DNA of 64,000 nucleotides from Listeria cossartiae subsp. cossartiae (GTDB lineage Bacteria > Bacillota > Bacilli > Lactobacillales > Listeriaceae), in assembly GCF_014224155.1 (NCBI RefSeq), contig NZ_JAASUI010000005.1, positions 118,219 to 182,218 of the forward strand. The letters are read 5' to 3'. The notes beneath the pieces were generated by a model. The model had not been told where the DNA came from. It made no database searches and saw only the letters and a list, made by a program, of their open reading frames with translations. Below, piece after piece: positions 26,743 to 35,366 of this stretch (positions are counted from its first letter, which is position 1; every line of letters starts with the position of its first letter). The position numbers and the translations under genes were made by a program.

Positions 26743-27504
26743 ATGGGGAAATTAACTGGAAAAGTAGCAGTAGTAACTGGTGCGGCTTCTGGAATGGGGC
26801 AACAAATTGCGATTCTTTTTGCCAAAGAGGGCGCGAAAGTAGTCGTGGCGGATTTGAATTTAGAGGCAGCGCAGGAAACGGTTGAGTTAGTTGAAAAAGA
26901 ACAAGGCACCGGACTTGCGGTTGTCGCGAATGTAACCAAACAAGACGATATTGAAAAAATGATCAATCAAGCAGTGGAGACATTTGGAACGCTAGATATT
27001 TTAGTAAACAATGCAGGAATTATGGATAATTTTGTCCCAGCTGGTGAATTAACAGATGAGCTTTGGGATAAAGTGTTTGCGATAAACACAACGGGCGTGA
27101 TGCGCGCCACTCGAGAAGCACTCCATATCTTTGAAGAAAAAGGCCAAGGTGTGATTGTTAATATCGCTTCCGCCGGCGGACTATTTGGCTCCAGAGCAGG
27201 TGCGGCTTATACAGCGTCGAAACATGCGGTTGTTGGTTTTACGAAAAATGTTGGCTTCCAATATGCGAATAAAAACATTCGGTGTAACGCCATTGCGCCA
27301 GGAGCAGTAAATACGAATATCGGCACAACGATTTATGCGCCAGATGCGTTTGGCCAAGAACGGGCGATGATTGGAATGGGCATTAATCCTCGAGCTGGAG
27401 ATGCTTCTGAAATTGCTAAAGTCGCACTGTTTTTAGCTTCTGATGATGCTAGTTTTGTTAATGGAACAGTTATTACAGCGGATGCAGGTTGGACCGCTTA
27501 CTAA
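26743..27504 (+). CDS. Short-chain dehydrogenase/reductase
   Basis: A 253-residue NAD(P)-dependent oxidoreductase of the classical SDR family. It has the cofactor motif TGAASGMGQ (about 12-20), the NNAG motif (about 88-91), the catalytic serine in NIASAGG and the YTASK pair (Y and K near 153-157). An acidic residue after the second strand (VADLN) suggests NAD rather than NADP. The ATG at 26743 follows GGAGG; upstream in-frame ATGs lie before or near the promoter. The substrate is not evident; regulation by the divergent TetR protein is likely. Confidence 0.9.
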   Translation: MGKLTGKVAVVTGAASGMGQQIAILFAKEGAKVVVADLNLEAAQETVELVEKEQGTGLAVVANVTKQDDIEKMINQAVETFGTLDILVNNAGIMDNFVPAGELTDELWDKVFAINTTGVMRATREALHIFEEKGQGVIVNIASAGGLFGSRAGAAYTASKHAVVGFTKNVGFQYANKNIRCNAIAPGAVNTNIGTTIYAPDAFGQERAMIGMGINPRAGDASEIAKVALFLASDDASFVNGTVITADAGWTAY

Positions 27505-27512
27505 TACGTTTT

Positions 27513-27555
27513 AGTCCGCAAAAGGAAAATCATTTTCTTTTGTGGACTTTTTTTG
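27513..27555 (+). terminator. Terminator of the SDR gene
   Basis: Stem AGTCCGCAAAAG / CTTTTGTGGACT followed by seven T. Confidence 0.9.
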
Positions 27556-27610
27556 AGAAAATAGTAGAATAAAGCTTTGGAGCAGCGTCTGTTTTTAAGA
27601 GGTTGTTTCT

Positions 27611-27639
27611 TTGTGTGTATGCATAGTTGTGAGCATAAT
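27611..27639 (+). promoter_or_regulatory. Promoter of the diguanylate cyclase gene
   Basis: TTGTGT (27611-27616), 17 bases, CATAAT (27634-27639), about 38 bases before the TTG start. Confidence 0.5.
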
Positions 27640-27677
27640 GGGGTAATGAGTAACAAAGTGAAAGGCGGGGATGCTTT

Positions 27678-28751
27678 TTGGTCCAACAGTTGGTAAGTAA
27701 TGCAGCGATTCTACTCGCAGGATTTTATATTATTTCCTTAGTTTATAAAGAACCAATTACAAAAGAATTATCGACAAATAGAAAAATGGTAATCGGAATA
27801 TGGGCCGGGCTTCTTGGTTTTGCGCTGATGATTTTCGGGATTCCGATTTCGAATAATGTGATTGTTGATTTGCGTCACATTCCAATTATAATGGTAGGTT
27901 TTTATGGTGGGCCGATTCCAGCAATTGTGTCTGCTATGATTATTTCTGCATCACGCTTCTTAATTTCAGTGAATTCTGCGGCTGTTATGGCGGGAATTGT
28001 TATGATGTTGATTGGCATAATAACAGCACTTTTTAGCAAACGCTTAGAAAAATTCAAAATTTGGGGCGTTTTTATTTTGAATGTGATTGCATGTGGTTTT
28101 GTCGTGGTTAATTTGCATTTAATTTTAGCGAGGGAGGCTAATTACTGGATCAATATGTCGATATTTGTAACGATTGCGCTTGTCATCGGTGTCATTGCAG
28201 CTGGATTAATGAGTAACATGATTAAATCGAAGCAACTTTTTCAAAAATATGAGCAGGATTCTACGCTAGATTATTTGACGAGATTATCGAATGTAAGACA
28301 ATTTGATGAAAAAATCAATCATGTGATGGATGCGGGAAGTCGGCAGGTCACACTGATGTTAATCGATATTGATTATTTTAAAAATATTAATGATACATAT
28401 GGTCACGATGCCGGTGATGCGATTTTAAAACAATTGGCAGTGATTTTAAAGGCGAGCACAACAGACGGTTCAGAAGCTTTTAGAAATGGCGGAGAAGAGT
28501 TCTCGATTGTGTTGTTGGATTGTTCGATAGAAGAGGGAAATGATGTGGCTGAACGAGTGAGGAAAGAAACGGAAGAGAATGATTTTATTATTCCAAACGG
28601 CCAAATAGTGAAAATAACGATTTCGGTTGGCGTGAGCGGGAGTAAAGATGGCGCAAACACAAGTGAAGGTTTATTTAAATCTGCGGATGAAGCGTTGTAT
28701 AAAGCAAAATTAACGGGGAGAAATCGGGTTTGTATCGCGGATGGAAACTAG
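27678..28751 (+). CDS. dgcC: Membrane-bound diguanylate cyclase (5TMR-LytS sensor + GGDEF)
   Basis: Makes cyclic di-GMP from two GTP. The 357-residue protein has six hydrophobic segments (about 5-185) of the LytS/YhcK five-helix receptor type, including the conserved DLRHIPIIMVGFYGGPIPAI. A GGDEF domain occupies about 195-350. The active-site loop is GGEEF in RNGGEEFSIVLL, an active variant, with the metal/GTP-binding DIDYFKNIND upstream. No RxxD inhibitory site precedes it, so product inhibition may be weak. The start is TTG at 27678, eight bases after GGCGGGG; an ATG at 27671 opens only a nine-codon frame. The symbol follows recalled Listeria usage (lmo2174). Confidence 0.88.
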   Translation: MVQQLVSNAAILLAGFYIISLVYKEPITKELSTNRKMVIGIWAGLLGFALMIFGIPISNNVIVDLRHIPIIMVGFYGGPIPAIVSAMIISASRFLISVNSAAVMAGIVMMLIGIITALFSKRLEKFKIWGVFILNVIACGFVVVNLHLILAREANYWINMSIFVTIALVIGVIAAGLMSNMIKSKQLFQKYEQDSTLDYLTRLSNVRQFDEKINHVMDAGSRQVTLMLIDIDYFKNINDTYGHDAGDAILKQLAVILKASTTDGSEAFRNGGEEFSIVLLDCSIEEGNDVAERVRKETEENDFIIPNGQIVKITISVGVSGSKDGANTSEGLFKSADEALYKAKLTGRNRVCIADGN

Positions 28752-28762
28752 TGATTATGAAG

Positions 28763-28801
28763 AAAATCCAGCAAACATAACTGATTTGCTGGACTCTTTT
28801 T
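28763..28801. terminator. Terminator after the diguanylate cyclase gene
   Basis: TCCAGCAAA / TTTGCTGGA with a nine-base loop, CTCTTTTT after it; the A-rich left flank lets it serve the convergent small gene too. Confidence 0.8.
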
Positions 28802-28958
28802 ATTTACGGCGATACATTTTTGTGAGATCTACCATTAAGTAAACGAGCAATACGGCTGTGATGACAACTGCGATAAGACTAGCTATATCGTTATGGAATA
28901 GCATGCTTACACCGTTAATTGCTAATGCGATTAAAATGATAATGAAATATTTTCCCAT
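28800..28958 (-). CDS. Small membrane protein (52 aa)
   Basis: A 52-residue protein, MGKYFIIILIALAINGVSML..., with two hydrophobic helices (about 3-20 and 26-45) and a basic tail KMYRRK, so the C-terminus is probably cytoplasmic. It starts three bases after the stop of the glyoxalase gene on the same strand, so the two are almost certainly cotranscribed. Base composition and codon use look normal for the neighbourhood. I recognise no family. Confidence 0.65.
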   Translation of the reverse strand: MGKYFIIILIALAINGVSMLFHNDIASLIAVVITAVLLVYLMVDLTKMYRRK

Positions 28959-28961
28959 GAA

Positions 28962-29351
28962 TTATAAAGCACCATCTTGAATGATTTCGGTTTTATAACC
29001 ATCTGGGTCTGTTAAGAAATAATAGAAAGGTTCTTCGCCGGGAAGTCCTTTTAAGTCTGTAACAGTGTAGCCAGCAGCTTGGTGTTCTTTTAGTAAAGCG
29101 CGCACATCAGGAACGCCAACAGCAAGATGACCATAACCATTACCTAAATCGTAAGCTTCTTTTTGGTCATAATTGTAGGTTAATTCTAATTCGAAGCCAC
29201 CTTCTTCAAATGCCATATAAACTAATGTGAATTCAAAATCTGGGAAGTCTTTGCGGCGAACTTCTTTTAGTCCTAATGCTTTTTCATAGAAAGCAATGGA
29301 TTCCGTTAAGTTTTTTACGCGGATACATGTATGTAACATTTTTGCAGTCAT
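28962..29351 (-). CDS. gloA: Glyoxalase I family protein (lactoylglutathione lyase-like)
   Basis: A 129-residue vicinal-oxygen-chelate protein. The metal ligands of GloA are in place: H in HTCIRV (about 7), E in FELELTYN (about 58), H in GYGHLAVGV (about 76) and E in YKTEIIQ (about 124). Family members detoxify methylglyoxal as its thiol adduct; Listeria makes glutathione, so this is plausible. The ATG at 29351 follows AGGAGG; the longer frame upstream is not supported. It is divergent from a glyoxalase II-like gene and cotranscribed with the 52-residue membrane protein. Confidence 0.88.
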   Translation of the reverse strand: MTAKMLHTCIRVKNLTESIAFYEKALGLKEVRRKDFPDFEFTLVYMAFEEGGFELELTYNYDQKEAYDLGNGYGHLAVGVPDVRALLKEHQAAGYTVTDLKGLPGEEPFYYFLTDPDGYKTEIIQDGAL

Positions 29352-29481
29352 TTTTATTCCTCCTTTTAATCTTCTGCCTTTATTGTAGTATATCTCGGAA
29401 GTGAATACAAACAAGGAATATTGATGGAAGTAAAGCGGTTTTTTCGGTATAATGATGAATGTGAAGAAAGGCGGAAGTAGA

Positions 29482-30099
29482 ATGACAAAAATCAAACGAA
29501 TTATGACAGGAATAATCCAAGAAAATTGTTATATCATTTATCAAGATAATGTAGCGTTAATTGTTGACCCGGGCGCAGAAGCGAATAAAATCGAAGCAGA
29601 AATTACAAAATTAGGCGTAAAACCAGTTGCCGTTTTACTAACGCATTGCCACTATGATCATATTGGTGCTTTGGAAGAAATCCGGAAAACTTATGATATT
29701 CCCGTATATGTTAGTCCGCTAGAGCAAGAATGGCTTTCAAATCCAGAGTTAAACTTATCAGCGCATATCACAGGTCAAGCAATTGTGGCCCAACCTGCGG
29801 AACAAGAGTTCACGTTAGGTGATTATAATATAGAAGGTTTTCGTTTTAAAGTGGTACCGACACCAGGACATTCTATCGGTAGTGTAAGTTTTATTTTTGA
29901 TGAGTTTGCGGTTGTTGGTGATGCCTTATTTAAAGGTAGCATTGGACGTACTGATTTATTTACAGGTGATTTTGATACGTTAATTAATAGTATTAAAACA
30001 CAGCTATTCGTGCTTCCAGATGACTTCCCAGCCTATTCAGGACACGGCGATGCAACGACAATCGGCCACGAAAAGAAAACAAATCCATATTTCAACTAA
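29482..30099 (+). CDS. Metallo-beta-lactamase fold hydrolase (glyoxalase II-like)
   Basis: A 205-residue hydrolase with the complete two-metal site: THCHYDHIG (HxHxDH, about 55-60), H in TPGHSIGS, D in VGDALF and H in YSGHGDAT. The compact form resembles B. subtilis YqgX-type enzymes, which have glyoxalase II-like activity on thioesters. The ATG at 29482 follows AAAGGCGG at eight bases. Placement back to back with a glyoxalase I gene supports a methylglyoxal-detoxification role, which is inferred. Confidence 0.87.
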   Translation: MTKIKRIMTGIIQENCYIIYQDNVALIVDPGAEANKIEAEITKLGVKPVAVLLTHCHYDHIGALEEIRKTYDIPVYVSPLEQEWLSNPELNLSAHITGQAIVAQPAEQEFTLGDYNIEGFRFKVVPTPGHSIGSVSFIFDEFAVVGDALFKGSIGRTDLFTGDFDTLINSIKTQLFVLPDDFPAYSGHGDATTIGHEKKTNPYFN

Positions 30100-30103
30100 A
30101 AAG

Positions 30104-30138
30104 AACTTGCAGAAGTAGTCATTCTGCAGTTTTTTTGT
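30104..30138 (+). terminator. Terminator of the glyoxalase II-like gene
   Basis: Stem ACTTGCAGAA / TTCTGCAGT (one bulge) followed by seven T. Confidence 0.85.
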
Positions 30139-30164
30139 AATTAAACGGAAAGGATGTTGAAAAA

Positions 30165-30836
30165 ATGCATTCAGATGAGGAAATTTTCAAAGAAACAACC
30201 ACAAAATCACTGCTTCAATTATTAAAAAAAGATTATCACTTTCATGATTATTGTTATCAAGAAATTATCCCTAGAGGCAAAGAAATCAAAATGAACCACG
30301 CAAAAGGTTTCAAAATTTACTTAGTAGAAAGCGGCTATTTCTCTTATTGCCTTCAAAATGAATATGGCGACTCTGGGATTATTAGTTTTGTAAGTAGCGA
30401 AATTGCGATTAATTTGATTCCGCTAATTAAAGAAGAACCAGAAGAGTCTGTATTACGTAGTTTGACGGAGGTTCATTGCTGGGTGCTTGATCCTGAATTT
30501 GTCGAACGTGTTTTAGACGAATCAGGTCAAAAAGCGAACTATTTATTATCTAATTTGCTTTATACAAGAAAAGTTTATTTCAAAGCGAGCAAACGTAATT
30601 TTATGAAGAAAGAACGCCGTATTAGAGCGTGTTTGAAAGAGATTGGCTTATATATGGGAAGAGTGACAAAGGATAAAGAATACATTTTACCGGATGAAAT
30701 CACTAATTCTATTTTAGCCCAATATGCGAACACGACACGTGAATATACGAATATTATCGTGCTGAAACTACGAAAAGAAGGAATTTTAGATGATAGTTAT
30801 AAGCCATGGGTTATCAAAAAAATCGACACACTTTAA
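30165..30836 (+). CDS. Crp/Fnr-family regulator, PrfA-like
   Basis: A 223-residue protein with an N-terminal cyclic-nucleotide-binding-type beta roll (about 20-130) and a C-terminal helix-turn-helix (about 165-215: ILPDEITNSILAQYANTTREYTNIIVLKLRKEGIL). It lacks the phosphate-binding cassette of cAMP receptors, as does PrfA, and has no Fnr-type cysteine cluster. The second regulator of the same type follows 253 bases later. Targets unknown. Confidence 0.85.
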   Translation: MHSDEEIFKETTTKSLLQLLKKDYHFHDYCYQEIIPRGKEIKMNHAKGFKIYLVESGYFSYCLQNEYGDSGIISFVSSEIAINLIPLIKEEPEESVLRSLTEVHCWVLDPEFVERVLDESGQKANYLLSNLLYTRKVYFKASKRNFMKKERRIRACLKEIGLYMGRVTKDKEYILPDEITNSILAQYANTTREYTNIIVLKLRKEGILDDSYKPWVIKKIDTL

Positions 30837-31089
30837 TTGATAAAACTTAATATATATTGATTTTAAGCCTACAAAAGGTGGAAAAGTTAAAATAATATCT
30901 AAATGATGGTGATTAAAAATGTCACAAAAAATACTTATTTAGCTGTTTTTCGCCTAAAAAAAGTTTGTTTTAGTACGAAAATAGTAAGAAAAATTTCTTT
31001 TTAATTATTATAATGTTATTTTATTTGGTTAATTCCTTCTCTGAGGTGTTTTCATTCTGTGATATTATACTTTAGAGGAGGAGTTTGCA

Positions 31090-31785
31090 TTGAACACATT
31101 AGAGAAACGACAACATGAAATTTTGACCAATCCACTTCATTTTTGTAAGAAGTCTGGAGATTTTGCTAAACATAGTATGAGTATTAAACTTTCAAAAAAT
31201 GAACTATTTGACGTCGACTTTGTAACAGGTATCTATTTTGTTGAAAAAGGTATCGTTATGAAAGGAACACAAATTGATGATTATATCGGCTATGATCAAT
31301 TACTAAAACATGGGGATGTATGTAATTTTTCATCGTTTATGTCTTCAGATTTGAAACGCAATATTGGGGCTAAATTATTATCACCAAGTTCTAGTGTTAT
31401 TACAGCAGTAGATAGAGATTTTTTCATTTTTATGGTGGAAAAACACATTAGCATCGAAGAATTTATGTTATATCAATCGAAAAAAGAAATCATGGTACTT
31501 CAACGCCGCTGCTTGCTTAATACGCTTAAAGTGAAAGATCGCGTGAAACATGTTATTGCTGCGATTGGTTACGAATATGGTATTTCCAATGGTGATAACA
31601 TTCAAATTCCACAAGAATTGTCTACTACATTTTTATCTAAATTCATGGGTATTACAAGAGAATATCTTAGTTTAACGCTTAGTGAACTGAAAAAAGAAGG
31701 TTACTTATTAAACACAAAAATTCCTGTTGTAATAAATGTAGAAAAACTTTTCAATGAAATTCCCTACGAATCATTAATTTTATAA
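31090..31785 (+). CDS. Crp/Fnr-family regulator, PrfA-like
   Basis: A 231-residue regulator of the same family as its upstream neighbour but clearly diverged. The beta-roll domain is about 20-130 and the C-terminal helix-turn-helix about 175-225 (STTFLSKFMGITREYLSLTLSELKKEGYL). The TTG start is seven bases after GAGGAGGAG, a strong ribosome site. The 253-base gap before it (30837-31089) is very AT-rich and holds no gene. Own terminator downstream. Confidence 0.85.
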   Translation: MNTLEKRQHEILTNPLHFCKKSGDFAKHSMSIKLSKNELFDVDFVTGIYFVEKGIVMKGTQIDDYIGYDQLLKHGDVCNFSSFMSSDLKRNIGAKLLSPSSSVITAVDRDFFIFMVEKHISIEEFMLYQSKKEIMVLQRRCLLNTLKVKDRVKHVIAAIGYEYGISNGDNIQIPQELSTTFLSKFMGITREYLSLTLSELKKEGYLLNTKIPVVINVEKLFNEIPYESLIL

Positions 31786-31788
31786 AAC

Positions 31789-31822
31789 CAAGAAGATAGT
31801 CTAACGGCTGTCTTCTTTTTTA
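31789..31822 (+). terminator. Terminator of the second Crp/Fnr gene
   Basis: Stem AAGAAGATAG / CTGTCTTCTT followed by T-run. Confidence 0.85.
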
Positions 31823-31854
31823 TGCTAAAATGAAAGAAAAAAAGGAGTTCCACT

Positions 31855-32733
31855 ATGAGTGAATACTTGGAAATTCCAGAATTAAATAAAGCTTTTCCGT
31901 TCCGTTCGTTTGTCAATGAAGGCGAAGTGCTCGTTTATCCGCATTGGCACAAAGAAATTGAAATTATTTATGCGCTAAAAGGTAGCCTAAATCTTGGCGT
32001 AAATGATATGCCAATTCAATTAAAAGAAGGCGAGATTCAAGTAATTAATGGAGGCGATGTTCATTATTTTCTAGCTTCACCAAATAGTGAACGTATCGTG
32101 ATTCAATTTGATTTAAGTTTATTTCAAGAAGAAATGCAAATGGACGGTCAAAACCAAACATTGCGCGAAATACTGACAGAAATGGCGCATTTAAGCAGGG
32201 AATGGCCAGAAGAAACGGTTTCTAAAATGCAATCGTTAATCATAAATATCCATGCCGAATCAAGCGGCGAAAGTCCCGGCAAGCACTACATTCTTAAAGC
32301 CGATCTCCTAGCGATTATCGGTTTAATCTACCGTGAAATTCCTCAAATAAAAACGCAACCGGATAGCGTTATCTCAGAAGAAGCAGTCCTCAAATCCCAA
32401 GAAACCCTACATAAATTAGATCAAATTTTTTCCTATGTCGAAAAGCATTACCAAGAGCCTGTTAGTTTGCAAGAAGTGGCGGATTATACTGGATTTAGTA
32501 CCTATTATTTCACTAAGTTTTTTAAACGAAATACAGGTATGACTTTCGTGACTTTTTTAAATGATTATCGGCTGAATAAGGCAAAATGGATGCTGTTAAA
32601 TGAAGCCTTTCCAGTAACAGAAGTGGCCGAGCTAGCTGGTTTTAGTAGCGTGAAAACCTTTCATCATGCGTTTAAGCGGGCGATGGGTGTGGCGCCGTTA
32701 AAATACAGAAAGACAATATACGGGAATAATTAA
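31855..32733 (+). CDS. AraC-family regulator with cupin sensor domain
   Basis: A 292-residue regulator. The N-terminal AraC-type cupin (about 15-90; VYPHWHKEIEIIYALKGSLNLGVND) probably senses a sugar or sugar derivative. The C-terminal double helix-turn-helix (about 190-288) contains SLQEVADYTGFSTYYFTKFFKRNTGMTFVTFLNDYRLNKAKWML and VTEVAELAGFSSVKTFHHAFKRAMGVAPLKYRK. It lies on the same strand 74 bases before a five-gene sugar cluster and is the obvious candidate activator. Confidence 0.92.
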   Translation: MSEYLEIPELNKAFPFRSFVNEGEVLVYPHWHKEIEIIYALKGSLNLGVNDMPIQLKEGEIQVINGGDVHYFLASPNSERIVIQFDLSLFQEEMQMDGQNQTLREILTEMAHLSREWPEETVSKMQSLIINIHAESSGESPGKHYILKADLLAIIGLIYREIPQIKTQPDSVISEEAVLKSQETLHKLDQIFSYVEKHYQEPVSLQEVADYTGFSTYYFTKFFKRNTGMTFVTFLNDYRLNKAKWMLLNEAFPVTEVAELAGFSSVKTFHHAFKRAMGVAPLKYRKTIYGNN

Positions 32734-32807
32734 GCAATAAAATAGGAAGAATTACCTTCAGTTGTTTTGTATGATGTAACTATCAAAACTATTGGAGGTT
32801 TTTTATT

Positions 32808-33884
32808 ATGACATTAAAAGTTGGGATTATTGGTTGTGGAGGCATTGCAAACGGGAAACATATGCCAAGTTTATTAAAAGCTGAAAAAGCAGAAATGGTT
32901 GCTTTTTGCGATATCGTTTTAGAGAAAGCCGAAGCAGCTGCAAAAGAATTTGGAAACGAAAATGCAAGCGTATACACAAATTATGAAGAATTACTCCAAG
33001 ATAAATCCATCGATGTCATTCATGTTTGTACACCAAATATTTCTCATGCAGAGATTTCTATCGCGGCAATGGAAGCCGGAAAACACGTTATGTGCGAAAA
33101 ACCAATGGCAAAAACGACCGAAGAAGCGAAAAGCATGATTGCAGCCGCAGAGCGTACTGGCAAAAAGCTAACAATTGGTTATCAAAATAGATTCCGCAAA
33201 GACTCTGACTACTTACACCAAGTTTGCGAAAATGGGGAACTAGGTGATATTTATTACGCAAAAGCAAAAGCAATTCGTCGTCGTGCAGTGCCAACTTGGG
33301 GCGTATTTTTAGATGAAGAAGCACAAGGTGGAGGTCCGCTAATCGATATTGGAACACACGCACTTGATTTAACACTTTGGATGATGGATAACTATAAACC
33401 GAAATATGTAGTAGGAAACAGTTATCATCAACTTGCGAAGAAAGAAAATGCTGCCAATGCTTGGGGCTCATGGGATCCGAAGAAATTTACGGTAGAAGAT
33501 TCCGCATTTGGTTTTATCACGATGGAAAACGGTGCGACCATTGTTTTAGAAGCAAGTTGGGCGCTTAACACATTAGATGTTGGGGAAGCGAGAACCTCTC
33601 TTTCTGGAACAGAAGGCGGCGCAGATATGGAAGACGGATTACGGATCAACGGCGAAGCACACAGCCAAATGTTTGAAAAGAAAATTCAATTAGAAGCAGG
33701 CGGGGTGGACTTTTATGATGGTACAGGAGATGACCCAGCTTTAATCGAAGCAGAACAATGGTTAGAAGCTATTTTGAATAATACAGATCCTGTTGTAAAA
33801 CCAGAGCAAGCACTTGTTGTAACGCAAATTTTAGAAGCTATCTATGAATCATCTAAAACAGGTCAACCAGTTTATTTTAATTAA
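32808..33884 (+). CDS. Gfo/Idh/MocA-family oxidoreductase
   Basis: A 358-residue NAD(P)-dependent sugar dehydrogenase-like enzyme. The Rossmann motif is GIIGCGGIANGKHMP (about 5-19), the conserved EKP follows at CEKPMAKT (about 95), and the catalytic-region GGGPLIDIGTHALDLTLWMM lies near 175-195. It opens a tightly spaced cluster of five metabolic genes (gaps 15, overlap 38, 2 and 22 bases). The substrate is probably a sugar, polyol or 3-keto sugar. Confidence 0.9.
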   Translation: MTLKVGIIGCGGIANGKHMPSLLKAEKAEMVAFCDIVLEKAEAAAKEFGNENASVYTNYEELLQDKSIDVIHVCTPNISHAEISIAAMEAGKHVMCEKPMAKTTEEAKSMIAAAERTGKKLTIGYQNRFRKDSDYLHQVCENGELGDIYYAKAKAIRRRAVPTWGVFLDEEAQGGGPLIDIGTHALDLTLWMMDNYKPKYVVGNSYHQLAKKENAANAWGSWDPKKFTVEDSAFGFITMENGATIVLEASWALNTLDVGEARTSLSGTEGGADMEDGLRINGEAHSQMFEKKIQLEAGGVDFYDGTGDDPALIEAEQWLEAILNNTDPVVKPEQALVVTQILEAIYESSKTGQPVYFN

Positions 33885-33899
33885 GGAGGACTCAGCTTT

Positions 33900-34679
33900 A
33901 TGAAAGCAAAAATAGCTTTGCAGTTGTGGAGTGTTCAGGAAGCTTGCGAGGATGATTTTTTTGGAACGCTGGAAAAAGTGGCGGAAATGGGTTATGACGG
34001 CGTAGAATTTGCTGGTTATTACGGCAAATCTGCGAGTGAAATTAAAGCGAAGTTAGTGGAACTTGGACTAGAGGTTGCGGGTTCGCATATAAGTAAAGAA
34101 CAACTGGAAGCGGATTTAGAAGCGGTAATTGCTTTTGAGCGTGAATTAGGTAATAGCTATATTATTTGTCCGTACGCAGATTTTGAAACGAAACAAGAAT
34201 GGCTTGAATTCAGCGCGGAACTTCGCGGGATTACGAAAGCTGTGCAACAAACGGGAATGCAATTTGGCTATCATAATCATGCCCATGAGCTAGAAAAATT
34301 GGATGACGAGATTATTTTAGATGCTTTACTTGAAAATGTACCGGAGATGGTTGCCGAATTAGATACGTATTGGATAGAGCACGCCGGCATTGGTGTTATT
34401 CCTTTTATCGAAAAATATCGTAACCGGGTGCCACTTGTCCATATAAAAGATAAATCAAGCACGACCAAAGAAAGCACGATTATCGGCGAGGGAATTCTTG
34501 ATGTTCCTGGTTATGTGAAAACGGCGCTTGACGCTGGAACAAAATGGCTAGTTATCGAGCAAGAAGCATTTGAGGAAGAACCACTAACAAGTGTTGCCAA
34601 AGGTTATAGCTATGTAGCGAATTTATTGGAGGGGAATTATTATGACACGCGTAACAGTATGGAACGAATTTTTACATGA
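33900..34679 (+). CDS. Sugar phosphate isomerase/epimerase family protein
   Basis: A 259-residue TIM-barrel enzyme of the AP-endonuclease 2 fold used by xylose isomerase-like epimerases. Marks include [35 protein letters not shown] at the start, the metal-site GYHNHAHEL (about 120-128), [11 protein letters not shown] and VHIKDK. The last 38 bases overlap the start of the next gene in another frame, so the C-terminal tail is shared DNA. Related proteins act on inosose or on 3-keto-glucosides. Confidence 0.88.
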   Translation: MKAKIALQLWSVQEACEDDFFGTLEKVAEMGYDGVEFAGYYGKSASEIKAKLVELGLEVAGSHISKEQLEADLEAVIAFERELGNSYIICPYADFETKQEWLEFSAELRGITKAVQQTGMQFGYHNHAHELEKLDDEIILDALLENVPEMVAELDTYWIEHAGIGVIPFIEKYRNRVPLVHIKDKSSTTKESTIIGEGILDVPGYVKTALDAGTKWLVIEQEAFEEEPLTSVAKGYSYVANLLEGNYYDTRNSMERIFT

Positions 34680-35364
34680 AAAAGAAGATGATGCGGTACT
34701 GGCGATTTATCCAGACGGCATTCACGGTCAAATTGCTAGTTTTCTAGAAAAAGCAGGACTTGATGCAAAAACGGCTACTTTAGAAGAACCGGAACACGGA
34801 CTTACGGAAGAAGTTTTAGCGAACACGGATGTTTTGATTTGGTGGGGACACATGGGACATGACCGTGTGGAAGATAAAATCGTCGACCGTGTCCAAAAGC
34901 GCGTTTTAGAAGGAATGGGGCTTGTCGTACTTCATTCAGGTCATATGTCAAAAATCTTTATGCGTTTAATGGGAACAAGTTGCGACCTAAAATGGCGTGA
35001 AGCAAACGAAAAAGAGCGACTATGGGTAGTTGACCCGACGCACCCAATCGCTAAAGGAATCGGCGAATTTATCGAGCTCGATGAAGAAGAAATGTACGGC
35101 GAGCATTTTGATATCCCAACACCAGACGAATTGATTTTCTTAGGTTGGTTTGAAGGTGGCGAAGTTTTCCGGAGCGGAATCACGTACAAAAGAGGAAACG
35201 GTCGGATTTTCTACTTCCAACCAGGCCACGAATCCTATCCAACCTACCACCATCCGGATATCCAACAAGTCATTATTAACGGCGTCCACTGGTGCGCAGA
35301 AGGCCGGAAAAATTATCCAGCATACGGAAATCACCAACCACTTGAAAAAATAGGGAGGAAATAA
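34642..35364 (+). CDS. ThuA-like domain protein
   Basis: A 240-residue protein of the ThuA family (class I glutamine amidotransferase-like fold), first described in trehalose utilisation of rhizobia. Seen here: [11 protein letters not shown] at the start, [16 protein letters not shown] near 70-85, GLVVLHSGH near 98-106, and [21 protein letters not shown] near 195-215. Its own GGAGGGG ribosome site lies inside the preceding gene, which it overlaps. Recent work links ThuA-type proteins to 3-keto-disaccharide metabolism; whether that holds here is inference. Confidence 0.9.
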   Translation: MTRVTVWNEFLHEKEDDAVLAIYPDGIHGQIASFLEKAGLDAKTATLEEPEHGLTEEVLANTDVLIWWGHMGHDRVEDKIVDRVQKRVLEGMGLVVLHSGHMSKIFMRLMGTSCDLKWREANEKERLWVVDPTHPIAKGIGEFIELDEEEMYGEHFDIPTPDELIFLGWFEGGEVFRSGITYKRGNGRIFYFQPGHESYPTYHHPDIQQVIINGVHWCAEGRKNYPAYGNHQPLEKIGRK

Positions 35365-35366
35365 AA

